DNA of 64,000 nucleotides from Chloroflexota bacterium (GTDB taxonomy: Bacteria; Chloroflexota; Dormibacteria; Dormibacterales; Dormibacteraceae): the NCBI GenBank assembly GCA_005883575.1, contig VBFH01000024.1, positions 116,113 to 180,112 on the forward strand, read 5' to 3'. The translations under genes and the position numbers were made by a program. The notes under the pieces were generated by a model, which worked only from the letters and a program-made list of their open reading frames with translations, had not been told where the DNA came from and ran no database searches. Below are positions 18,390 through 26,167 of this stretch, one piece after another. The stretch's first letter is position 1. Each line of letters opens with the position of its first letter.

Positions 18390-18408
18390 AGCGCAACATT
18401 AGCGTTGC
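18381..18408. promoter_or_regulatory. candidate IclR operator (tandem GTTGC/GCAAC palindromes)
   Basis: GTTGC (18381-18385), GCAAC (18393-18397) and GTTGC (18404-18408) form two overlapping inverted repeats with 7- and 6-base spacers. A further TGTTG/CAACA pair flanks 18451-18469 just before the corrinoid start. The right half, AAC-N-T-N-AGCGTTGCC, recurs upstream of the MttB-family gene (26059-26073). The site lies in the divergent regulator/corrinoid promoter, where an autoregulated IclR protein would be expected to bind. Confidence 0.5.
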
Positions 18409-18470
18409 CAGCGCGGGTCCGGAGACGTAAACTGTTGAGCTCTGAGCATCTGTTGGGCGATGCGCAACAC

Positions 18471-19193
18471 ATGAGCCGAGAAGAGGAGATCCGGGCAGGG
18501 CTGTTCGAGCACACGCTCAATGGCCACGCGCCCGAGGTCAAAGTCCTGACCGAGGAGGCCTTGAGCCTCGGCATGGACCCGATGGACATCCTGTTCAAGG
18601 CTCTCATCCCGTCCCTGGAAGAGGTGGGACGCCGCTTCGAGAAGGGCGACTTCTTCGTCCCCGAGATGCTGATCGCCGCCCGCGCCATGCAGGGCGCGCT
18701 GGTGATCCTCCGACCGTTGATCGCCGAGACCGGTGCCCAGCCGGTCGGCCGCTACGTCATCGGAACGGTCAAGGGCGACATCCACGACATCGGCAAAAAC
18801 CTTTGCGTGATCATGCTCGAGGGCGCCGGGTTCGAGGTCTTCGACCTGGGCGTGAACACCCCGCCTGAGAAGTTCGTCGCCGCGGTCGAGGAGCACAAGC
18901 CCGACGTCGTCGGCTTCTCCGCGTTCTTGACCACGACGATGCCGATGTTCAAGGCCAACATCGAGGCCCTCACCAAGGCGGGCCTGCGCGACAAGGTGCA
19001 CGTGGCGGTTGGCGGTGCGCCGGTGACCCTGGAGTATGCGAAGCACGTCGGCGCCGACAGCTACGCGCCCGATGCCTCGATGGCGACCCGGATGGCCAAG
19101 CAGCTGGTCGGCGATCGGCGTGACAGTTCGCCGGGCGCGCATGCGCTCGAGCAGGCCGTGATGAAGATCGACGAGACGCTCCGCAAGGGTTAG
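18471..19193 (+). CDS. methyltransferase-cognate corrinoid protein (MtbC/MtgC-like)
   Basis: 240 residues from the ATG at 18471. An N-terminal four-helix cap (about 1-90, with PSLEEVGRRFEKGDFFVPEMLIA) is followed by a B12-binding Rossmann domain. The base-off motif GDIHDIGKN contains the cobalt-ligating His105. The following GFSAFLTTTM and VGGAPV motifs complete the cobalamin site. The protein carries the methyl group from the MttB-family enzyme to the methyl-THF:corrinoid methyltransferase encoded next. It is the first gene of an operon with GTGA overlaps. Confidence 0.95.
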   Translation: MSREEEIRAGLFEHTLNGHAPEVKVLTEEALSLGMDPMDILFKALIPSLEEVGRRFEKGDFFVPEMLIAARAMQGALVILRPLIAETGAQPVGRYVIGTVKGDIHDIGKNLCVIMLEGAGFEVFDLGVNTPPEKFVAAVEEHKPDVVGFSAFLTTTMPMFKANIEALTKAGLRDKVHVAVGGAPVTLEYAKHVGADSYAPDASMATRMAKQLVGDRRDSSPGAHALEQAVMKIDETLRKG

Positions 19194-20054
19194 TTGGAGA
19201 CCCGTCTCTCCTCGCGAGGGCGCGAGGTCGTGATCTCGGGTGACCGTGCCTTCGTCATCATCGGCGAACGCATCAACCCGACGGGGCGCAAGGTCCTCGC
19301 CGCGGAGATGAAAGAAGGCGTGATGGACCGCGTGCGTTCCGACGCCCGGGCGCAAACGGAAGCCGGGGCCCACATGCTGGACGTCAACGCGGGCATCCCG
19401 GCCGTGGACGAGCCCGCGCTGCTGGTCGCGGCGATCAAGACGGTTATGGAGGTAAGCGACGCGCCGATCTGCATCGACTCGTCGATCATCGAGGCGCTCG
19501 AGGCCGGCCTTTCCGCCTACGAGGGCAAGGCGCTCGTCAACTCGGTGACCGCGGAAGAGGACCGCATGGAGCGGATCCTCCCGCTGGTCAAGAAGCACGG
19601 CGCCGCGGTCATCGGCATGGCGAATGACGAAACCGGGATCTCGATGGTCCCGGAGGAACGGCTGGCGCTGGCCCGACGCATCGTCGAGCGCGCCGCCGAC
19701 CACGGCATACCGCAGGAAGATGTGATCATCGACCCCATCGCGATGACCGTCGCCGCCGACCCGACATGCGGCGTGATCACGCTCGAGACGATGCGCCTGA
19801 TCCGCGACGAGCTCGGCAACAACATGACGTGCGGCGCTTCCAACGTCTCCTTCGGCCTGCCCGACCGGCCTACCGTCAACGCTGCGTTTCTTCCGCTCGC
19901 CATGCACGCGGGGCTTACCTGCGCGATCACCAACCCACTCGAGGCGCAGGTGCGGCGCGCGATCCTCGCGGGCGACCTCTTGCTTGGCCATGACGAATAC
20001 GCCATGAAATGGATCTCGAGCTATCGGGCGGAGCTGGTCCGGAGCCGGTCGTGA
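19194..20054 (+). CDS. methyltetrahydrofolate:corrinoid methyltransferase (pterin-binding, MeTr-like)
   Basis: 286 residues beginning TTG directly after the corrinoid stop (a GTG at 19230 is an alternative start). It is a DHPS-like TIM barrel: IIGERINPTGRKVLA, GAHMLDVNAGIPAVDE, PICIDSSIIEALEAGL, ALVNSVTAEEDRM, GASNVSFGLPDRPTVNAAFL. These match AcsE-type methyl-THF:corrinoid methyltransferases. In this locus it would take the methyl group from the corrinoid protein onto THF. It overlaps the reactivase gene by four bases if that gene starts at 20051. Confidence 0.93.
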   Translation: METRLSSRGREVVISGDRAFVIIGERINPTGRKVLAAEMKEGVMDRVRSDARAQTEAGAHMLDVNAGIPAVDEPALLVAAIKTVMEVSDAPICIDSSIIEALEAGLSAYEGKALVNSVTAEEDRMERILPLVKKHGAAVIGMANDETGISMVPEERLALARRIVERAADHGIPQEDVIIDPIAMTVAADPTCGVITLETMRLIRDELGNNMTCGASNVSFGLPDRPTVNAAFLPLAMHAGLTCAITNPLEAQVRRAILAGDLLLGHDEYAMKWISSYRAELVRSRS

Positions 20055-21877
20055 TCGCGCGCAAGCTCGAGGTCACATATCTGCCGTTCGACCGGACGAC
20101 CCGAGTGCCGCCAGGCACGACCGTGTTCAGCGCGGCGCACTGGATCGGTCTCCCCATCGACTCGACCTGCGGCGGCCGCGGCACGTGCGGCAAGTGCAAG
20201 GTGCGCGTGATCCGCGGAAGGCAGGACCCCGAAACCGCCGACCACAGGCAGCTGCGGCCGCAAGAGATCGCCGATGGCTGGCGCCTCTCGTGCCAGGCAC
20301 GCATCTACGAGGACATGACTTGCGAGGTGCCGCAGCTGCTGCGCGTGCCGAAGGCCGCGACCATGGGTCTCGGCCGGCTCGTCATCCTCGACCCGAACGT
20401 GCGCAAGGTCTACCTCGAGCTGAGCGAACCGACGATGGATGATCAGCGCAGCGACGTCGCCCGCTTGAAAGAGGCGCTGACCACGGAAGGTCACGATATG
20501 GTCGCCGGTGTTGCGGTGCTGCGCACATTGCCCACGGTGTTTCGGGAAGCTGGTTTTCACGTGACCGCCGTGCTCGCGGGTGAGCACCTGGTCGCCGTGG
20601 AGCCCGGGGACACCACGGGCGAGTGCTACGGCGTGGCCTTCGACGTCGGGACGACGACGCTGGTCGGCACGCTCATGAACCTGCGGACAGGGATGGCCGC
20701 CTCGGTCCTCTCGACGCTCAACGGCCAGGCGCCGTTCGGCGCCGACGTCATCTCACGCATCAGCCACGGCATGAACGGTCCGGGTGCGATCCAAGAGCTG
20801 CAGGAAGCGGTGGTCACGACGATGAATACGATCCTCGACGAGCTCTACCGCGAGAGCGGCGTGTTGCCGGCGCAGACGTACGAGGCCGTCGTGGTCGGCA
20901 ACGTCACGATGCTCCACCTCCTGCTCGGCATCGATCCGACGCCGCTCTCGATGTCTCCGTTCACGCCCGCGTTCATGGACCAGCTCAGCGTGGAAGCGCG
21001 CGAGCTCGGGCTGCGCATCCACCCGCACGGCTATGTGCAAACGCTGCCCGCCCTCGGCGCGTACGTCGGCGCGGACATCGTCGCCGGCGTGCTTGCGACC
21101 GGCATCGTGCGCGAGGACAAGCTGCGCGTGTTCGTCGACGTCGGTACCAACGGCGAGATCGTGCTTGGCACCGCGCAGCGCGCACTCGCCACCGCGGCGC
21201 CCGCCGGTCCCGCGTTCGAAGGAAGCCAGATCAAATGTGGGATGCGCGCCACCGTGGGCGCCATCGAGGGGGTGCAGCTAGGCGACCGTGTCGAGCTCCA
21301 GGTCATCGGAGGGGACGTGCCCGCCGAAGGCATCTGCGGCTCGGGGCTGGTCGACGCGGTCGCGCAATTGCTGCTCGCCGGCCTGCTCGACCACTCAGGT
21401 CGCCTCCGGACGCGCGGCGATGTGGCCGGCCACCCGCTGGCGGACCGGCTCATCGAGATCGATGGCGTGCGCGCGTTCCTGCTCGCCGACGGCGTCTACC
21501 TCACTCAGCGCGACATCCGGGAGCTGCAGTTCGCGAAAGGGTCGATCGCGACCGGGATCAAGGTGCTGATGGACATCCTAGGGGTGAAGGCAGCCGATCT
21601 CGACCAGGTCCTTCTCGGCGGATCGTTCGGCTCTTACCTGAATCCCGAGAGCGCGAAGATCATCGGCCTCGTCCCGCCCGTGGACGTCGACCGTATCATC
21701 GCGGTCGGCAACTCGGCGGGCGAGGGTGCGAAGATCGCGCTGCTCTCCTATCGAGAGCGGCAGGTCGCGTTCGAGCTGCCGTCGCGCATCGAATATGTGG
21801 AGCTCTCAGGGCGCTCCGACTTCAATGATTCCTTCGTTTCGGTGCTTGGATTTCCTCAGCTGGAGGCAGTCATATGA
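20051..21877 (+). CDS. corrinoid reductive activase (2Fe-2S + ASKHA, RACo/DUF4445)
   Basis: 608 residues from GTG 20051, which overlaps the preceding stop as GTGA; an in-frame ATG at 20009 is an alternative. An N-terminal 2Fe-2S ferredoxin domain has CGGRGTCGKC (Cys40, 46, 49) plus Cys81. It is followed by the ASKHA ATPase domain of DUF4445 with GVAFDVGTTTLVGTLMNL, VDVGTNGEIVLG, GICGSGLVDAV and LLGGSFGSYLNP. Such proteins use ATP to reduce accidentally oxidised Co(II) corrinoid back to Co(I). This keeps the neighbouring corrinoid protein active. Confidence 0.93.
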   Translation: MIARKLEVTYLPFDRTTRVPPGTTVFSAAHWIGLPIDSTCGGRGTCGKCKVRVIRGRQDPETADHRQLRPQEIADGWRLSCQARIYEDMTCEVPQLLRVPKAATMGLGRLVILDPNVRKVYLELSEPTMDDQRSDVARLKEALTTEGHDMVAGVAVLRTLPTVFREAGFHVTAVLAGEHLVAVEPGDTTGECYGVAFDVGTTTLVGTLMNLRTGMAASVLSTLNGQAPFGADVISRISHGMNGPGAIQELQEAVVTTMNTILDELYRESGVLPAQTYEAVVVGNVTMLHLLLGIDPTPLSMSPFTPAFMDQLSVEARELGLRIHPHGYVQTLPALGAYVGADIVAGVLATGIVREDKLRVFVDVGTNGEIVLGTAQRALATAAPAGPAFEGSQIKCGMRATVGAIEGVQLGDRVELQVIGGDVPAEGICGSGLVDAVAQLLLAGLLDHSGRLRTRGDVAGHPLADRLIEIDGVRAFLLADGVYLTQRDIRELQFAKGSIATGIKVLMDILGVKAADLDQVLLGGSFGSYLNPESAKIIGLVPPVDVDRIIAVGNSAGEGAKIALLSYRERQVAFELPSRIEYVELSGRSDFNDSFVSVLGFPQLEAVI

Positions 21878-22458
21878 GCACAGCGCTGGTCATCTGTGGG
21901 GCGTTGGGCCGCGAGGTGAAAGACATCGTCGATCGGCGCGGCTGGGACGTCGACATCTACGGCGTGTCCGCGCTCCTTCACCTCTATCCATCGCGCATCG
22001 TCGACGAGCTGCGAGAGAAGCTGTACCGGCTGCGACCTCAATATGAAAAGCTCGTCGTCGTTTACGGCGAATGCGGGACGACGGGCAAGCTGGAGCCGCT
22101 GCTCGAAGAAGTCGGGGCGCATCGTCTCCGCGGCCCGCACTGCTACGAGATGTTCGCCGGAAAGGAGCAGTTTGCAGCGATCGCAGAGAAGCGCCCAGGG
22201 ACGTTCTTCCTGACAGATTGGCTCGTGCGCAACTTCGACCGCGCCGTGATCCGGGGCCTCGGTCTCGATCGAGACCCGGAATTGAAATCGATGCTTTTCG
22301 GCAACTACGAGGCGGTGCTGTACCTGCGCCAGGTCCCGAATCCGCGGTTGGCTGAGAAGGCATCCGTGATCGCCGGCTACCTCGGTCTTCCACTCGAGAT
22401 CTGCGATGTCGGCCTCGGGGAGCTTGAAGAGCGCCTTGCCGAGCTTGTCGAGGCGTAA
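21874..22458 (+). CDS. DUF1638 protein of corrinoid demethylation loci
   Basis: 194 residues, ATG overlapping the reactivase stop. Conserved-looking segments include VICGALGREV, VVYGECGTTGKLEPLLEE, GPHCYEMFAG and FFLTDWLVRNFD; the Cys and His in YGECG and PHCYEMF could bind a metal. The family has no assigned biochemistry that I know of but is repeatedly found beside MttB-type methyltransferases and corrinoid proteins. Its position between the reactivase and the esterase makes it part of this operon. It could be a corrinoid or methyl-transfer accessory factor. Confidence 0.85.
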   Translation: MSTALVICGALGREVKDIVDRRGWDVDIYGVSALLHLYPSRIVDELREKLYRLRPQYEKLVVVYGECGTTGKLEPLLEEVGAHRLRGPHCYEMFAGKEQFAAIAEKRPGTFFLTDWLVRNFDRAVIRGLGLDRDPELKSMLFGNYEAVLYLRQVPNPRLAEKASVIAGYLGLPLEICDVGLGELEERLAELVEA

Positions 22459-23395
22459 GGCTTTCGCGGTCGTCACGCTGCTCTTTGCATCCGCGTGCGG
22501 CGGGTCGTCCACCGCAGGCCCCGGCGCCACCTTGTCGCCGCGCTCGACCCCAACCACAACCGGCACGGACGTAAACGGCACTCTGCAGTCAGGTAATTTC
22601 ACGCGGACCTACGTCCTGCACCTGCCTCCCGAGTCATCCCGGCTGAAGCCGACGCCGATCGTGATCGCCTTTCACGGCCTGCCCATGACCGCCGGCGAGA
22701 TGAGTCGAATCACTCATCTTTCCAAGGTGGCCGATGCCCATGGGTTCGCGGTTCTGTTTCCCCAGGGGTATCAGAAGAGCTGGGCGGTGCCAGGCGGCTC
22801 CACCCCCGCGCAGCAGGCAGGAATCGATGATGTTGCGTTCGTACGGACGCTGCTCGAGGCAGTAGGCAAGCTGTACGGGCTCGACCCCGCGCGCGTCGTT
22901 GCCACAGGAATCTCCAATGGCGGAATCCTCACGGAGTTCCTTGGTTGTTCGTTGAGCGAACGGCTGCTGGGCATCGTGCCCGTGGCCGGGCTAATGCGGC
23001 GCGACACTGCGGCCGGCTGCAAGCCGGCCAGACCCATCTCGGTTCTCGGGATACATGGCGTCGATGACCCGATTGCGTCATACGCGGGCGTGCCTGGCGC
23101 TGACGGATTTCTTTCCTTCACCGACACCCTCGCTTTCTGGGCAAGAGTCAACGGCTGCTCGAGCGCGCCGGTTTCCAGCCCACTGGCCGGGACGACCGTC
23201 ACCGCGCTGACCTACGGCGGATGCGCATCTGGAACAGAGGTCATCGGCTACGCGGTTAAGGGAGGTGGGCATGCCTGGCCCGGCGGCGAACCGATCGGCA
23301 GCGCGGAGGAAATGGGCGAGACAAGCCGGCAATTTGACGCCAGTGAGCTGATCTGGTCGTTTCTCGACCGGCATCGCGGCGCCGCACAGCTCTGA
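22406..23395 (+). CDS. lipoprotein alpha/beta-hydrolase, PHB depolymerase/LpqC-like esterase
   Basis: 329 residues from ATG 22406, overlapping the DUF1638 gene by 53 bases; in-frame TTG codons at 22436 and 22445 would shorten this and keep the signal peptide. SRRKAFAVVTLLFASACGG is a lipobox signal. The catalytic triad is readable: Ser in GISNGG, Asp in HGVDDP and His in GGGHAWPGG. The family hydrolyses short polyesters or aryl esters outside the cytoplasm. Its place in a demethylation operon suggests it may free a methylated alcohol or amine from an ester; that is inference. Confidence 0.82.
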   Translation: MSASGSLKSALPSLSRRKAFAVVTLLFASACGGSSTAGPGATLSPRSTPTTTGTDVNGTLQSGNFTRTYVLHLPPESSRLKPTPIVIAFHGLPMTAGEMSRITHLSKVADAHGFAVLFPQGYQKSWAVPGGSTPAQQAGIDDVAFVRTLLEAVGKLYGLDPARVVATGISNGGILTEFLGCSLSERLLGIVPVAGLMRRDTAAGCKPARPISVLGIHGVDDPIASYAGVPGADGFLSFTDTLAFWARVNGCSSAPVSSPLAGTTVTALTYGGCASGTEVIGYAVKGGGHAWPGGEPIGSAEEMGETSRQFDASELIWSFLDRHRGAAQL

Positions 23396-23398
23396 TAT

Positions 23399-23677
23399 AT
23401 GGCGAGTTATCAGGTCATGTACTGGAAGCACATCCCGTCCCAGGTGAAGGCATGGGATGACCAAACCGAAGCGAAGAGCATGCTTCCCGACTACTTCCAG
23501 GCGGCGATCGACGCCTACGCCATGAAGGATGGATCGACAGACATGGACGCGTATCTCGACGGATGGAAATGGGGGCCGGTCGACGAGCGCCCGGGCACGC
23601 CACAAGATGTCGTCGGCGCGCTGATCGACGAGCTCACTGCTGCCAACCCTCGCTCACGACTGTTGAATCCGCAGTGA
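23399..23677 (+). CDS. small 'virulence factor' family protein (PF13769-like)
   Basis: 92 residues with the family's typical YQVMYWKHIPSQVKAWD start, followed by MLPDYFQAAIDAYAM and YLDGWKWGP. Despite the family name there is nothing pathogenic here. Homologues commonly sit beside corrinoid proteins, DUF1638, MetF-like and MttB-like genes, and I place it in the same pathway by context. It follows the esterase by three bases and overlaps the DinB gene as GTGA. Confidence 0.8.
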   Translation: MASYQVMYWKHIPSQVKAWDDQTEAKSMLPDYFQAAIDAYAMKDGSTDMDAYLDGWKWGPVDERPGTPQDVVGALIDELTAANPRSRLLNPQ

Positions 23678-24120
23678 GCGACGACATCTTCGATCGGCTC
23701 GTCTCCAGCCAGCAGCTGGTGATCGCGATGCTGCGCATCGCGGCTGAGGACTCGTCGGCGAGGGTTGGCGCCTGGAACCTCCGCGACATCGCCGCCCACA
23801 TGGCCGCGACGGAGCGGGACTGCTACGAGCCGCGGATCCGCGCCATCGCCGCCGGCGAAAACCCCAGCTTTGATTTCTTCACCAACGACGAGACCGACTT
23901 CAGCGGCATCCAGCTCGAAGACGCGCTCGACGAGTGGAGCGCGACGCGCGCGCAGGTTATCGGCTACGCGAGGTCTTTGAACGACGAGCAGCGCTTGCTG
24001 ACCGGCCACCACGAGCGGTACGGGGAGGTGACGGTCGAGCGGTACCTCGAGATCGCTCTCGAGCACGACCGCGCCCACCTGCGAGGCCTGGAGCGTCTGG
24101 CCGGCGAGCTGACCCGCTAG
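23674..24120 (+). CDS. DinB/maleylpyruvate-isomerase-like protein
   Basis: 148 residues from GTG 23674 overlapping the previous stop. The four-helix DinB-like bundle is suggested by NLRDIAAHMAATERDCYEPRI, SATRAQVIGYARSLNDEQRL and ALEHDRAHLRGLERL, the His residues being possible metal ligands. Such enzymes often use small thiols as cofactors. The last 164 bases are overlapped by the convergent cyclodeaminase frame. It is the last gene of the corrinoid operon. Confidence 0.75.
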   Translation: MSDDIFDRLVSSQQLVIAMLRIAAEDSSARVGAWNLRDIAAHMAATERDCYEPRIRAIAAGENPSFDFFTNDETDFSGIQLEDALDEWSATRAQVIGYARSLNDEQRLLTGHHERYGEVTVERYLEIALEHDRAHLRGLERLAGELTR

Positions 24121-24586
24121 CGTCCGCGGCGAGGTTGACCTGAACCAGCATGGCGGCTGTGGCTGCAGCCGCCTGAGCGAGGACCCCGGCGGCGGTCGCG
24201 TCCGCCCACAGGTTCGGGTTGCCGCTGCTTTCGAGCTCGTTCGCCAGCGTCAAGACCTCGGCCGCCAGGCTGGCGATCTCCACCGGGATGTTGATCGTCT
24301 CCTGGCGGGCCGCGTCGACGCCCTGCTTCGAGCGCCTCGCCTCGAGGTAGGCGATGTAGGCGTGAGCGTCCTCGTCGATCAACTCTCCGCTGCGCTGACG
24401 GAGGTCATGGGCTCGTTTGCGCGCGGGTTCGGCGCCGCTCCAATGACTGGCCGACAGCTGCGCCACCTTTTCGAGCAGTGCTGCGGCGACGGCCACCACC
24501 GCCGCCGCCGCCGACCCGCTGGCCGGCGCGGGCTCGCCGGAGGCGAGGGCATCGACCAGCCGTCCCAGCCGGCCGTCAGGCTTCAC
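23957..24586 (-). CDS. methenyl-THF cyclohydrolase/formiminotransferase-cyclodeaminase family protein
   Basis: 209 residues from GTG 24586, with AAAGGAG seven to ten bases upstream; it overlaps the end of the MttB-family gene by 11 bases. The FTCD/FchA-like helical fold is seen in LVDALASGEPAPASGSAAAAV, RSGELIDEDAHAYIAYLEARR, ETINIPVEIASLAAEVL and NLWADATAAGVLAQAAAATAAML. FchA-type members hydrolyse methenyl-THF to 10-formyl-THF. The family part ends near 24120. The last ~55 codons run antisense through the DinB gene and look like arginine/serine-rich read-through, so the C-terminus is doubtful. Confidence 0.8.
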   Translation of the reverse strand: MKPDGRLGRLVDALASGEPAPASGSAAAAVVAVAAALLEKVAQLSASHWSGAEPARKRAHDLRQRSGELIDEDAHAYIAYLEARRSKQGVDAARQETINIPVEIASLAAEVLTLANELESSGNPNLWADATAAGVLAQAAAATAAMLVQVNLAADASGSARRPDAPGLAGGRGRARERSRGTARPSPPRTARGGRSASAARRSKTSRSR

Positions 24587-26024
24587 CGATCTCTCCTTTG
24601 CGCCTGGTGATGTACTCCTGCAGCTGCTCGTCGACACCTGAGTCGATGCCCGGATCCGGATACTCGGCGAGCACCTGCTTCCAGCGCTCCGCGGCGACGA
24701 CGTCCGCGGTGCGTGAGCCGAAGCGCTGCCAGCGGTCGAAGTTCTCGGTCGACGAGACCCACGGGCGGTAGAAGCCGGTGCGGTAGTGCCGCATCGTGTG
24801 CTCGGCGCCGAGGAAATGCCCGCCGGGGCCGACCTCACGCAGCGCATCCATCGCCAACCCCTCGTCGTCCACCGGCATGCCGTGGCTGAGGATCCACTCG
24901 AACATGCGCAGCTGCTCCACGTCGATGATGAACTTCTCGTAGGAGGCAAGCAGGGCGCTCTCCAGCCAGCCTGCGGCGTGGAGGACGAAGTTGACGCGGC
25001 CGAGGATCGTCGGCCACATGCACATCATCGACTCGTATGCGGCCTGAGCGTCCGGCGCCTTGGACGACGTCAGAGCCCCGCCGCCGCGGAACGGCAGGTT
25101 GTAATGGCGCGCCATCTGCGCGCTGGCGAGGATGCCCATCGCGGACTCCGGGGTGCCGAAGGCCGGGCTGCCCGACTGCATGTCGGTGTTGGTCAGGAAC
25201 GAGCCGTAGACGCTCGGGGTGCCCGGCCGGATGAGCTGCACGAGCGCGATTCCGGCCAGGGCCTCTGCCGTCTGTTGAGCGACGGTGCCGGCGAGCCCCA
25301 TCGGCGACATCGCGCCGGCCATCAGAAACGGCGTCACGATCACGGGCTGACCCGCCTCTGAATAGTCGAGGAGCGCTCCGAGCATGCGGTCGTCGTAGCG
25401 AAGCGGGCTGTTGACGTTGATCAGGCTGATCACAGCGGGCGTCTTCTCGATGCTGTCCCGCCCTCCGCACGCGATCGCCGCCATCTGGATCGTGTCGCGG
25501 GCGTTCTCGGCCGAGATGACGCTGCCCATGAAGGGCTTATCCGTCCAGCGGATGTGCGAGTAGACCATGTCCAGGTGCCGCGTGCCAAGGGGAAGATCCT
25601 CCGGCTCCACCGTCGTGCCGCCCGCGCAGTGGATCTGATCGATGGCCTGCGCCATCTTGTCGAAGTTGGTGAAGTCATCGAGCGTGGCCCCTCGGCGCCC
25701 GCGCTCCAGGTCGGTGACGAACGGCGGCCCGTAGACCGGCGCCGTGACCACGTTGTCGCCGCCGAGGATCACCGAGCGGGCCTGGTTCCGGGCCTGGAGC
25801 TCGAAGGTCGCGGGCGTCTTGGCCACGTGTTCCATGACGAATGCCCGCTCGAAGCGGACTCGGTTTTCCTCGACCCGCATGCCGGCCTTCCGGAAGAGGT
25901 CCTTCGCCCGCTCGTGCAGGAAATCGACGCCGATCTCTTCGAGGATGGTCATCGCCTGCTCGTGGATGGTGTTGACTTCCTCGGCCGTAAGCTGGTCGTA
26001 CGGCTTCAGGCGGTTCTTCCACAC
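24576..26024 (-). CDS. MttB-superfamily (trimethylamine/glycine betaine-type) methyltransferase
   Basis: 482 residues, full length for the family, with no in-frame amber codon, so it is a non-pyrrolysine member of the MttB group. Recognisable stretches are ILEEIGVDFLHERA, APVYGPPFVTDLERGRRG, GTTVEPEDLPLGTRHLDM, INVNSPLRYDDRML, GLAGTVAQQTAEALAG and MDALREVGPGGHFLGAEHT. Non-Pyl members demethylate quaternary amines such as glycine betaine, proline betaine, carnitine or butyrobetaine onto a corrinoid protein. The cyclohydrolase gene follows. The upstream gap has a motif shared with the corrinoid promoter. Confidence 0.93.
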   Translation of the reverse strand: MWKNRLKPYDQLTAEEVNTIHEQAMTILEEIGVDFLHERAKDLFRKAGMRVEENRVRFERAFVMEHVAKTPATFELQARNQARSVILGGDNVVTAPVYGPPFVTDLERGRRGATLDDFTNFDKMAQAIDQIHCAGGTTVEPEDLPLGTRHLDMVYSHIRWTDKPFMGSVISAENARDTIQMAAIACGGRDSIEKTPAVISLINVNSPLRYDDRMLGALLDYSEAGQPVIVTPFLMAGAMSPMGLAGTVAQQTAEALAGIALVQLIRPGTPSVYGSFLTNTDMQSGSPAFGTPESAMGILASAQMARHYNLPFRGGGALTSSKAPDAQAAYESMMCMWPTILGRVNFVLHAAGWLESALLASYEKFIIDVEQLRMFEWILSHGMPVDDEGLAMDALREVGPGGHFLGAEHTMRHYRTGFYRPWVSSTENFDRWQRFGSRTADVVAAERWKQVLAEYPDPGIDSGVDEQLQEYITRRKGEIGEA

Positions 26025-26054
26025 AGCAGGTCAATCTTGACCCAGCGCGGGGTG

Positions 26055-26074
26055 TGGTAACGTAAGCGTTGCCC
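26055..26074. promoter_or_regulatory. candidate operator shared with the corrinoid/IclR promoter
   Basis: Lies 31-50 bases upstream of the MttB-family start in the divergent gap to the helicase gene. It matches the site at 18391-18410 in 14 of 20 positions by eye, including the contiguous nine-base core AGCGTTGCC and an AAC at the same spacing. A regulator acting at both promoters (the IclR protein) would coordinate the methyltransferase with its corrinoid partner. The rest of 26025-26167 shows no gene. Confidence 0.45.
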
Positions 26075-26167
26075 ATTGGGGCGCTAGGTCCCGCCTGGGG
26101 ACCCTCCCTAACCTGACTTGACCCCCATCACACGTCACGCCCGCATCACTCGCAAGGCTCGCCTGGC

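Noticed and set aside
18399..19991. A 530-codon open frame on the minus strand across the corrinoid and methyltransferase genes
   Set aside because: Composition is His/Asp/Arg-rich and mirrors the plus-strand genes, which have clear motifs. Long antisense frames are expected in DNA this GC-rich.
24484..24520. Short GCC/CCG trinucleotide run
   Set aside because: It encodes an Ala/Val-rich helix of the cyclohydrolase-like protein; it is neither a CRISPR array nor a satellite.
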